NCBI RefSeq assembly: GCF_937891315.1
Contig: NZ_CALAGI010000054.1
Span: forward strand, 1 to 6,438
DNA length: 6,438 nucleotides
Source: an uncultured Amaricoccus sp.
GTDB taxonomy: Bacteria > Pseudomonadota > Alphaproteobacteria > Rhodobacterales > Rhodobacteraceae
Direction of reading: 5' to 3'
The notes under the pieces were generated by a model. That model ran no database searches. It was not told the origin of the DNA and saw only the letters and a program-made list of their open reading frames with translations. Of the stretch, positions 1 through 5,861 are shown in pieces. Each line of letters opens with the position of its first letter. Position 1 is the first letter of the stretch. Made by a program: the position numbers and the translations under genes.

Positions 1-2
1 CG

Positions 3-269
3 CTGCTTTTCCATGCGTTGCGCAATGCGATGATCCCGGTCCTGACCATCATCGGCCTGCAATTCTCGTTCCTGCTGGCCGGCGCGATCATCATCGAGCA
101 GGTGTTCTTTCTGCCCGGACTCGGCCGGCTCGTCTTTCAGGCGATCAGCCAGCGCGATCTCGTCGTCGTGCAGTCCGTCGTCATGCTGCTCGTCTGCGCC
201 GTGATCCTGGTCACTTTCGTCGTCGATCTCGCCTATGCGCTGGTCGATCCGCGGCTTCGGCGGCGCTGA
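3..269 (+). CDS. ABC transporter permease, DppB type (C-terminal part, 5' end off the window)
   Basis: This is the C-terminal 88 residues of an inner-membrane permease of the dipeptide/oligopeptide/nickel importer class. The reading frame is open to the left edge, so the true start is outside the window; the TTG at 18 is an internal leucine codon, not a start. The visible part begins at the end of the cytoplasmic EAA loop (HALRNAMIPVLT), which contacts the ATPase. It continues through a membrane segment (about residues 16-36 of the fragment), the family-typical stretch EQVFFLPGLGRLVFQAI, a second membrane segment, and the usual basic end DPRLRRR. Its stop (267-269) shares one base with the ATG of the next permease, so the two are translationally coupled. 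Together they should form the heterodimeric membrane channel. Family assignment is firm; the transported substrate cannot be read from this fragment. Confidence 0.93.
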   Translation: MLFHALRNAMIPVLTIIGLQFSFLLAGAIIIEQVFFLPGLGRLVFQAISQRDLVVVQSVVMLLVCAVILVTFVVDLAYALVDPRLRRR

Positions 270-1081
270 TGCGCGCGCTCCTCCTCGGCGCGGCGCTCTG
301 CGGCGTATTCGCGATCCTCGCGCTCGTCTCGCTGGTCTGGACGCCCTACGACGTCGCCATGCTCGACATCGCGGCCAAGCTGCGGCCACCGTCGGCCGCG
401 CACTGGCTCGGCACCGACCACTATGGCCGCGACGTGCTCTCGATGATCATGGTCGGCGCCCGGGTCTCGCTCGCCGTCGCGCTGGTCGCGGTCGGCATCG
501 GCATGGGGTTCGGCGTGCCGCTCGGCCTGATCGCGGCCGCCCGTCACGGCGGCTGGCTCGACGAGATCATCATGCGGGCGAACGATCTCGTCTTCGCCTT
601 TCCGGCGCTGCTGATCGCCATCATGATCACGGCGGTCTTCGGCCCCTCGGCGCTGAATGCGATCCTCGCCATCGGCGTCTTCAATGTGCCGGTGTTCGCT
701 CGCCTGACCCGCGGCGCGGCGCTCAGCCTCTGGACCCGCGACTTCGTGCTGGCCGCGCGCGTCGCCGGCAAGGGGCGGACACGGATCTCGCTCGAACATA
801 TCCTGCCGAACCTCGCCAGCCTGCTGATCGTGCAGGGCACCATCCAGTTTTCGCTCGGCATCCTCGCCGAGGCGGCGCTCGCCTATGTCGGGCTCGGCGC
901 GCAGCCGCCGACGCCGTCCTGGGGGCGGATGCTGGCCGAGAGCCAGACGATGATCGCCTTCGCGCCCCGCCTCGCCCTGGTGCCGGGCCTCGCCATCGTG
1001 CTCACTGTGCTCGGGCTCAACCTGCTCGGCGATGGGCTGCGCGACCTGCTCGACCCGCGCCTGCGACGAGCGCGGGCATGA
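269..1081 (+). CDS. ABC transporter permease, DppC type
   Basis: A 270-residue inner-membrane permease, the second channel subunit of a peptide/nickel-class ABC importer. Near the N-terminus is one membrane segment (about 4-24). It is followed by the subfamily hallmark HWLGTDHYGRDVLS (45-58), which precedes the conserved permease core. Further hydrophobic segments lie at about 66-92, 106-125, 128-148, 186-208 and 235-255. The cytoplasmic EAA-type loop is about 161-181 and ends in HILPN. The stretch GLGAQPPTPSWGRML (208-222) and the end NLLGDGLRDLLDPRLR (251-266) are also typical. The length is at the short end for the family because the cytoplasmic N-terminal tail is almost absent. The ATG at 269 overlaps the upstream stop (TGATG), which supports this start. 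The gene ends in an ATGA overlap with the ATPase. Function as a permease is secure; the substrate is unknown. Confidence 0.95.
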   Translation: MRALLLGAALCGVFAILALVSLVWTPYDVAMLDIAAKLRPPSAAHWLGTDHYGRDVLSMIMVGARVSLAVALVAVGIGMGFGVPLGLIAAARHGGWLDEIIMRANDLVFAFPALLIAIMITAVFGPSALNAILAIGVFNVPVFARLTRGAALSLWTRDFVLAARVAGKGRTRISLEHILPNLASLLIVQGTIQFSLGILAEAALAYVGLGAQPPTPSWGRMLAESQTMIAFAPRLALVPGLAIVLTVLGLNLLGDGLRDLLDPRLRRARA

Positions 1082-2655
1082 GCCTGCTGCGCGTCGAGGC
1101 GCTGTCACTCACGATTCGCGGTCTACCGATCCTCCGCGAGGTGGAACTCGGCCTCGGCGCGGGCGAGGTGCTCGGCATCGTCGGCGAGAGCGGCTCGGGC
1201 AAGTCGATGACCGCGCAGGCGATCATGGGCCTGCTCCCCGCGGGATCGGAGGTCGCCGGCCGCGTCCTGCTGGATGGCGCGGAACTTCCGACGCGCTCGG
1301 ACCGGGCGATGCGCGCGATCCGCGGCCGCGACATCGGCATGATCTTTCAGGAGCCGATGACCGCGCTCAATCCCCTGCACACGATCGGCGATCAGGTGGC
1401 GGAGACGGCGCGCATCCATGGCGGGATCGGCCGCGCCGGGGCGCGCGACATCGCCCGGGCGACGCTGGCGCGCGTCGGCCTGCCGGAGGAGCGCTTCCCG
1501 CTGTCGCGCTATCCGCACGAACTGTCCGGCGGCCAGCGGCAGCGCGTCGGCATCGCCATGGCGATCGCGCTGCGCCCCAAGCTGCTGATCGCCGACGAGC
1601 CGACGACCGCGCTCGACGTGACGACGCAAGCGCTGGTGCTGGAACTTCTGGCCCGGCTGGTGCGCGAGGATGGCATGGGCTGCCTGCTCATCACCCACGA
1701 TCTCGCCGTGGTGTCCGGTCTGGCCGATCGCCTCGCCATCATGACCGAGGGGCGTGTGGTCGAGGCGGGGCCGACGTCCGAGGTCCTGCGCGAGCGGCGC
1801 CATCCCTATACGCGGGCGCTGTTCGCCGCCTCGGCCCACCGGCCGGCGCGGCCCCGGCGCGAGCCGGGTCCGCCGCTGCTCGAAGTGACCGAGCTAACGC
1901 GGGACTATCCAGCGCACCGCGGCCTCTTCGCGGCGCCCGGCGTGTTCCGCGCGGTCGACCGGGTCAGCTTCACCCTCCACCGGGGCGAGAGCCTCGGCCT
2001 CGTGGGCGAGAGCGGCTGCGGCAAATCGACCCTCGTCCGGGCGATCCTCGGGCTCGAACCGACGCAGGGCGGCTCCGTCCGCCTCGACGGCGCGGCGGTG
2101 ACGGCGCACGCCCCGCGCGCGACGCGGGCGCGGATGCAGGCGGTGTTCCAGGACCCCTATGGCAGCTTCAATCCGCGCCATCGGGCCGCGCGGCTGATCA
2201 CCGAGCCGTTCCACCTGCTCGATCACCCGCCCACCGGCGCGGCCCGGCGCGCGGCGGTGGAGCAGGCGCTGACCGATGTCGGCTTGCGGCCCGAGGACGC
2301 GGAAAAATACATCCACGAATTCTCCGGTGGCCAGCGCCAGCGGCTCACCATCGCCCGGGCGCTGATCATCCGACCGGATCTCATCATCCTCGACGAGGCG
2401 GTCTCGGCGCTCGACGTGCGGGTGCGGGCGCGGGTGCTCGACCTTCTGGCCGACCTTTCGGCGCGCTACGCGGTGAGCTATCTTTTCGTCAGCCACGACC
2501 TCGGCGTCGTGCGGGCAATCACGGATCGGGTCATGGTGATGAAGGCGGGCGAGATCGTCGAGACCGGACCGACCGAGGCGGTGTTCACCGCGCCGCGCCA
2601 TCCCTATACGCGCGCGCTGCTCGCCGCCTCGCCGGTGCTGGAGATCCCGGCATGA
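1078..2655 (+). CDS. Fused double-ATPase subunit of a peptide-class ABC importer (DppD-DppF fusion)
   Basis: A 525-residue cytoplasmic protein with two complete nucleotide-binding domains that would power the two permeases upstream. Domain 1 (about 1-255) has Walker A GESGSGKS (36-43), Q-loop Q91, signature LSGGQRQ (149-155), Walker B ending D173-E174 and switch H207. Domain 2 (about 265-525) has Walker A GESGCGKST (310-318), Q-loop Q358, signature FSGGQRQ (415-421), Walker B ending D439-E440 and switch H473. Each domain ends with the peptide-transporter motif HPYTRAL (242-248 and 508-514). All key residues are present in both halves, so both ATP sites look competent. Single-chain fusions of this kind are known in this class (YejF and GsiA types). 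The ATG at 1078 lies in an ATGA overlap with the DppC-type gene. The frame is open much further upstream, but that part is antisense-like shadow with no homology. No strong Shine-Dalgarno sequence is seen, so translation is probably coupled. Confidence 0.95.
   Translation: MSLLRVEALSLTIRGLPILREVELGLGAGEVLGIVGESGSGKSMTAQAIMGLLPAGSEVAGRVLLDGAELPTRSDRAMRAIRGRDIGMIFQEPMTALNPLHTIGDQVAETARIHGGIGRAGARDIARATLARVGLPEERFPLSRYPHELSGGQRQRVGIAMAIALRPKLLIADEPTTALDVTTQALVLELLARLVREDGMGCLLITHDLAVVSGLADRLAIMTEGRVVEAGPTSEVLRERRHPYTRALFAASAHRPARPRREPGPPLLEVTELTRDYPAHRGLFAAPGVFRAVDRVSFTLHRGESLGLVGESGCGKSTLVRAILGLEPTQGGSVRLDGAAVTAHAPRATRARMQAVFQDPYGSFNPRHRAARLITEPFHLLDHPPTGAARRAAVEQALTDVGLRPEDAEKYIHEFSGGQRQRLTIARALIIRPDLIILDEAVSALDVRVRARVLDLLADLSARYAVSYLFVSHDLGVVRAITDRVMVMKAGEIVETGPTEAVFTAPRHPYTRALLAASPVLEIPA
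1797..1833 (+). repeat. Direct repeat copy 1 (end of ATPase domain 1)
   Basis: A 37-base stretch that recurs at 2595-2631 with only two mismatches. It encodes the end-of-domain motif around HPYTRALFAAS in the first ATPase half. The near-identity at DNA level goes beyond the protein constraint because the synonymous positions also match. Confidence 0.85.
2595..2631 (+). repeat. Direct repeat copy 2 (end of ATPase domain 2)
   Basis: The partner of the repeat at 1797-1833, encoding HPYTRALLAAS at the end of the second ATPase half. The two copies are in the same orientation and reading frame, 798 bases apart (a multiple of three). Recombination between them would delete one ATPase domain in frame. 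Confidence 0.85.
2640..2643 (+). promoter_or_regulatory. Ribosome binding site for the aldehyde dehydrogenase
   Basis: GGAG lies eight bases before the ATG at 2652, inside the last codons of the ATPase gene. It supports 2652 as the start, in addition to the ATGA overlap with the ATPase stop. Confidence 0.6.
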
Positions 2656-4088
2656 CCACGTCGGGGCGTTGCCTGATCGGCGGGACATTGCGCGCGCCGG
2701 CTTCGGGCGAGACCTTCGCCGCGTTCGATCCCTCCGACGGGACCGAGATGGGCCGTGTCGCGCGGGGCGCCGCCGCCGATATCGACGCCGCCGTCGCCTC
2801 CGCCCGCCGCGCCTTCGCCGGGGCCTGGGGTCGAGCCACGGCGGCGGAGCGGGGCCGGCTTCTCGCCCGTCTGGGGCGCGTGGTCGAGGACCGGGCGGAA
2901 TCGCTGGCCCTGACCGAGGCGCGCGACGTCGGCAAGCCGCTGACCCAGGCCCGCGACGATGTCCGCGCCCTGGCGCGCTACCTCGAATTCTACGGCGGCG
3001 CGGCCGACAAGCTGCGTGGCGAGACCATTCCCTATCTCGATGGCTATACCGTCTATACCCTGCGCGAGCCGCATGGGGTGACCGGCCATATCATCCCCTG
3101 GAACTACCCGCTGCAGATCATCGGCCGCTCGGTGGTCGCCGCGCTCGCCGCCGGCAATGCCTGCGTGCTGAAGCCGGCGGAGGAGGCGAGTTTCGGCGCG
3201 CTCGCCTTCGCCGAGCTCGCGCTCGAGACCGGCCTGCCGCCCGGCGCGCTCAATGTCGTACCCGGCACCGGGGCGGAGGCGGGCGCGGCGCTCGCCGGTC
3301 ACGCGGGTGTCGATCATGTCTCCTTCACCGGGTCGGTCGCGGCGGGGCGGCTGGTCCAGACCGCCGCGGCCGCCCATGTCCGCCCGGTGACGCTGGAGCT
3401 TGGTGGCAAGTCGCCGCAGCTCGTCTTCGCCGACGCCGATCTCGGGGCCGCGCTCAGCTTTCTCGTCAATCCCGGCATCCGGAACGCCGGCCAGACCTGT
3501 TCCGCCGCCGCGCGGATCCTGGTCCAGCGCCCGCTCTATGAGCAGGTGGTCGCCGCGATGGGCGCGCGTTACGACGCGCTGGTCGTCGGTCCCGCGCTGG
3601 CCGACCGTGATCTCGGGCCGTTGATCTCGTCGCGGCGCAAGGCGGCGGTCGAGGATTATCTCGCCCGCGGCGCCGACCTGCGCGTCGCCGGGCGCGGCCG
3701 GGTCGAAGCCGATGCGCCGCCCGGCGGGCATTATGTCGCGCCGGTGCTCTTCGCCGACGCGCCGCCGGATCACGTTCTGGCGCGCGAGGAGATTTTCGGC
3801 CCCGTTCAGGTGGTGATGCCCTTCGAGGACGAGGAGGAGGCGGTCGCCATCGCCAACGGCACGGACTACGGCCTCGTCGCCTCGGTCTGGACCCGCGACG
3901 GTTCGCGCGCCCTTCGCCTCGCGCGGCGGCTGCGCGCGGGGCAGGTGTTCCTCAACAACTACGGCGCGGGCGGCGGGGTCGAGCTGCCGTTCGGCGGCGT
4001 CGGCCTGTCCGGCCATGGCCGCGAGAAGGGCTTCGAGGCCCTGTACGGTTTCACCCGCCTGAAGACCGTCGCCGCCCGGCACGGCTGA
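2652..4088 (+). CDS. NAD(P)-dependent aldehyde dehydrogenase
   Basis: A 478-residue cytoplasmic enzyme of the aldehyde dehydrogenase superfamily, which oxidises an aldehyde to the acid with NAD(P)+. The length is normal. Visible motifs in order are: PWNYP with oxyanion-hole N151; KPAE with K174, which contacts the cofactor; FTGS (225-228) in the nucleotide-binding turn; LELGGKSP with general base E249; GQTCSA with nucleophile C283; and EEIFGP with cofactor-ribose-binding E380. The C-terminus carries GGVELPFGG (441-449) followed by SGHGREKGFEAL, typical of ALDH proteins acting on small organic aldehydes. All catalytic residues are present, so it should be active. The ATG at 2652 forms an ATGA overlap with the ATPase stop and has GGAG in front. 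The frame continues far upstream as a shadow of the ATPase gene, which is not part of this protein. It is cotranscribed with a short-chain dehydrogenase that could supply its aldehyde. The exact substrate cannot be told from the sequence. Confidence 0.95.
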   Translation: MTTSGRCLIGGTLRAPASGETFAAFDPSDGTEMGRVARGAAADIDAAVASARRAFAGAWGRATAAERGRLLARLGRVVEDRAESLALTEARDVGKPLTQARDDVRALARYLEFYGGAADKLRGETIPYLDGYTVYTLREPHGVTGHIIPWNYPLQIIGRSVVAALAAGNACVLKPAEEASFGALAFAELALETGLPPGALNVVPGTGAEAGAALAGHAGVDHVSFTGSVAAGRLVQTAAAAHVRPVTLELGGKSPQLVFADADLGAALSFLVNPGIRNAGQTCSAAARILVQRPLYEQVVAAMGARYDALVVGPALADRDLGPLISSRRKAAVEDYLARGADLRVAGRGRVEADAPPGGHYVAPVLFADAPPDHVLAREEIFGPVQVVMPFEDEEEAVAIANGTDYGLVASVWTRDGSRALRLARRLRAGQVFLNNYGAGGGVELPFGGVGLSGHGREKGFEALYGFTRLKTVAARHG

Positions 4089-4090
4089 CG

Positions 4091-4097
4091 AAAGGAG
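4091..4097 (+). promoter_or_regulatory. Strong ribosome binding site for the short-chain dehydrogenase
   Basis: AAAGGAG sits seven bases before the ATG at 4105. It lies in the 16-base gap 4089-4104, the only non-coding stretch in the window. It is the best Shine-Dalgarno match seen here and fixes the start of the following gene. Confidence 0.8.
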
Positions 4098-4104
4098 CGC
4101 GCGC

Positions 4105-4845
4105 ATGCGACTGGAGGGCAAGACCGCCCTGATCACTGGCGGGGCCTCCGGCTTCGGCGCCGGCATCGCGCGGAAGTTCGAGGCCGAGGGCGCGCGGGTG
4201 ATGATCGCCGATATCGACCCCGAGGCGGTCGAGGCCATGGCCGGCGTGCTCGGCGTCGCGTCGGTGGTCGCCGACGTGTCGCGGGACGACGGCGTCGCGC
4301 ACATGGCGCTGGCGGCGCAGGCCGCGCTGGGGCCGCTCGACATCCTCGTCAACAACGCCGGCGTCACGCATTTGCCCGCCGCGCTCGAGGAGGTGACCGA
4401 GGAGGATTTCGACCGGGTGCTGCGGGTGAATGCGAAGTCGGTCTATCTCACCGCCCGCCACCTCGTTCCCGCGATGAAGGCGCGGCGCGCCGGGGTGATC
4501 CTCAACATGGCCTCGACCGCCGCGCTCAGCCCGCGGCCGCGGCTGAGCTGGTACAACGCCTCCAAGGGCTGGATGGTCACGGCGACCAAGGGCATGGCGG
4601 TCGAGCTCGCGCCCTTCGGCGTCCGGGTGAACGCGCTTTGCCCGGTCGCGGGCGAGACGCCGCTGCTCAAGTCCTTCCTCGGCGAGGACACGCCCGCGAC
4701 GCGGGCGAAGTTCCTCGCGACGATCCCGCTCGGCCGCTTCTCGACGCCGCAGGATCTCGGCAACGCCGCCGCCTTCCTCTGTTCCGACGAGGCGGCGATG
4801 CTGACCGGCGTCGCGCTCGAGGTCGATGGCGGGCGCTGCGTATGA
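4105..4845 (+). CDS. Short-chain dehydrogenase/reductase (SDR, classical type)
   Basis: A 246-residue cytoplasmic oxidoreductase of the classical SDR family (length usual at about 250). It has the Rossmann glycine motif TGGASGFG (11-18) and an aspartate at the end of the second strand (D36), which in this family favours NAD(H) over NADP(H). D57 lies in the adenine-binding ADV turn, and NNAG is at 83-86. The catalytic tetrad is N109, S137, Y150 and K154, with Y150 and K154 in the YxxxK motif. The C-terminus ends in EVDGGRCV. The stretch NALCPVAGETPLL (176-188) is the substrate/cofactor loop after the sixth strand. The likely reaction is reversible alcohol/carbonyl oxidoreduction. With an aldehyde dehydrogenase just upstream, oxidation of an alcohol to an aldehyde is a reasonable inference, but a FabG-like ketoreductase role cannot be excluded. 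The start has a strong AAAGGAG, and the stop overlaps the hydrolase ATG (ATGA). Confidence 0.95.
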   Translation: MRLEGKTALITGGASGFGAGIARKFEAEGARVMIADIDPEAVEAMAGVLGVASVVADVSRDDGVAHMALAAQAALGPLDILVNNAGVTHLPAALEEVTEEDFDRVLRVNAKSVYLTARHLVPAMKARRAGVILNMASTAALSPRPRLSWYNASKGWMVTATKGMAVELAPFGVRVNALCPVAGETPLLKSFLGEDTPATRAKFLATIPLGRFSTPQDLGNAAAFLCSDEAAMLTGVALEVDGGRCV

Positions 4846-5861
4846 GCGCGCGTGTCGGGCGGCCGGGGCCTCGGAACCTGATCACCGACGTCGCCGGCCT
4901 CCGGGTCGGCAATGCCTCGGAGCCCATGCTGAAATCCGGCGCCACCGTGCTGACCGCGGACGCGCCCTTCGTCGCGGCCGTCGACGTGCGCGGCGGCGCG
5001 CCCGGTACGCGCGAGACGGATCTGCTCGAGCCCGGCCGGCTGGTCGAGGCGGTGGATGCGATCGTGCTCTCCGGCGGCTCGGCCTTCGGGCTCGACGCGG
5101 CCTCGGGCGTCGTCGACCGGTTGCGCGCGCTCGGCCGGGGGTATCGCGTCGGCCCGGCGGTGGTGCCGATCGTGCCGGCGGCGATCCTGTTCGACCTCCT
5201 GAACGGCGGCGACAAGGATTGGCGCGACAACCCCTATCGCGCGCTCGGCGCCGCCGCCTTCGACGCCGCGACGGAGAGCTTCGCGATCGGATCGGTGGGC
5301 GCGGGGACCGGGGCGATGACCGCGACGGTGATGGGCGGGCTCGGCTCGGCCTCGCTGATCACGCCGGACGGGGCGACGGTCGGGGCGCTGGTCGCGGTCA
5401 ATTCCTTCGGCGCGGTGACGCGGCCCGGTGGCCGCGGCTTCTGGGCCGCGCCGTTCGAGATCGGCGACGAGTTCGGCGGGCTGCCGCCGCGTGCCGAGCG
5501 GGTGGCGCCGACATTTCCCGGCCCGGAAGGGACCGGCCCTGCCAACCCGCGCGGCAATACCACGATCGCGATCGTCGCCACCGACGCCACGCTCGACAAG
5601 GCCGGAGCCCGGCGGATGGCGGCGGCGGCGCAGGACGGCATGGCCCTCGCGATCCATCCCGCGCATACACCCTTCGACGGCGATCTCATCTTCGGCGTCG
5701 CCACCGGCGCCCGCGTCCTCGGGCCCGACCCGGCGCTCGGACTCGTGGCCCTCGGTCAGGCCGCCGCGCTCTGCCTCGCCCGCGCAATCGCACGGGCCGC
5801 CTACGCCGCGCGGCCGGCGGCCGGCGATCCGATGCCCTGCTGGTCTCAGCTCGCCGATTGA
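4842..5861 (+). CDS. P1-family hydrolase/aminopeptidase (DmpA/NylC type, self-processing)
   Basis: A 339-residue N-terminal nucleophile hydrolase of the P1 (S58) peptidase family, which includes DmpA aminopeptidase, beta-peptidyl aminopeptidases and the nylon-oligomer hydrolase NylC. The start GPRNLITDVAGLRVGNA (9-25) and the block VDAIVLSGGSAFGLDAASG (71-89) are family hallmarks. VGAGTGA (152-158), GGLGSAS (165-171) and ALVAVNS (182-188) follow. The motif GNTT (238-241) marks the expected self-cleavage between N239 and T240, freeing T240 as nucleophile. The predicted subunits are about 239 and 100 residues. D279 and D281 in FDGD match the acidic pair behind the nucleophile in NylC. No signal peptide is seen, so it should act in the cytoplasm on compounds brought in by the transporter. 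Oddly, the lysine usually found just before GGLGSAS is M164 here. The ATG at 4842 overlaps the preceding stop (ATGA); no strong ribosome site is visible. Amide or peptide hydrolysis is likely; the substrate is unknown. Confidence 0.92.
   Translation: MSARVGRPGPRNLITDVAGLRVGNASEPMLKSGATVLTADAPFVAAVDVRGGAPGTRETDLLEPGRLVEAVDAIVLSGGSAFGLDAASGVVDRLRALGRGYRVGPAVVPIVPAAILFDLLNGGDKDWRDNPYRALGAAAFDAATESFAIGSVGAGTGAMTATVMGGLGSASLITPDGATVGALVAVNSFGAVTRPGGRGFWAAPFEIGDEFGGLPPRAERVAPTFPGPEGTGPANPRGNTTIAIVATDATLDKAGARRMAAAAQDGMALAIHPAHTPFDGDLIFGVATGARVLGPDPALGLVALGQAAALCLARAIARAAYAARPAAGDPMPCWSQLAD
5556..5561 (+). other. Predicted self-cleavage site codons (Asn239-Thr240) of the P1 hydrolase
   Basis: AAT ACC encodes the Asn-Thr pair within GNTT. 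In NylC the corresponding Asn-Thr bond is cut autocatalytically and the threonine becomes the active-site nucleophile. DmpA uses Gly-Ser instead, so this site is of the threonine type. This is inferred from motif alignment by eye. Confidence 0.75.
5846..5861. other. Tail-to-tail overlap of the hydrolase and fliM-like genes
   Basis: The hydrolase stop TGA on the + strand is at 5859-5861. The stop of the - strand gene reads at 5848-5846. The two coding regions therefore share 16 bases, and there is no room for a separate intergenic terminator. Confidence 0.85.

Noticed and set aside
18..269. TTG at 18 as the real start of a small 83-residue membrane protein
   Set aside because: The frame is open to the left edge and the preceding residues (LLFHA) complete the permease EAA loop, so this is a truncated DppB-type permease.
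235..1077. Upstream in-frame extension of the ATPase gene beginning at 235
   Set aside because: The added residues are Arg/Ala/Pro-rich, have no ABC features and run through the DppC-type permease gene in another frame. The ATPase homology begins at the ATG at 1078, in a typical ATGA overlap.
1032..2651. Upstream in-frame extension of the aldehyde dehydrogenase to over 1000 residues
   Set aside because: It is a shadow of the ATPase gene with low-complexity composition. The ALDH domain starts properly at 2652 with a ribosome site and an overlap.
4089..4104. Possible internal promoter or terminator between ALDH and SDR genes
   Set aside because: Sixteen bases are too few for either, and only a Shine-Dalgarno sequence can be seen.
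2604..4367. Long - strand open frame of 587 codons opposite the ALDH gene
   Set aside because: Long antisense frames are expected in GC-rich coding DNA. Its translation shows no recognisable domain, while the + strand encodes a full catalytic ALDH.
4443..5666. Long - strand open frame of 407 codons opposite the SDR and hydrolase genes
   Set aside because: It spans two real genes, is rich in Arg, Gly and Ala, and has no motif. It is treated as a composition artefact.
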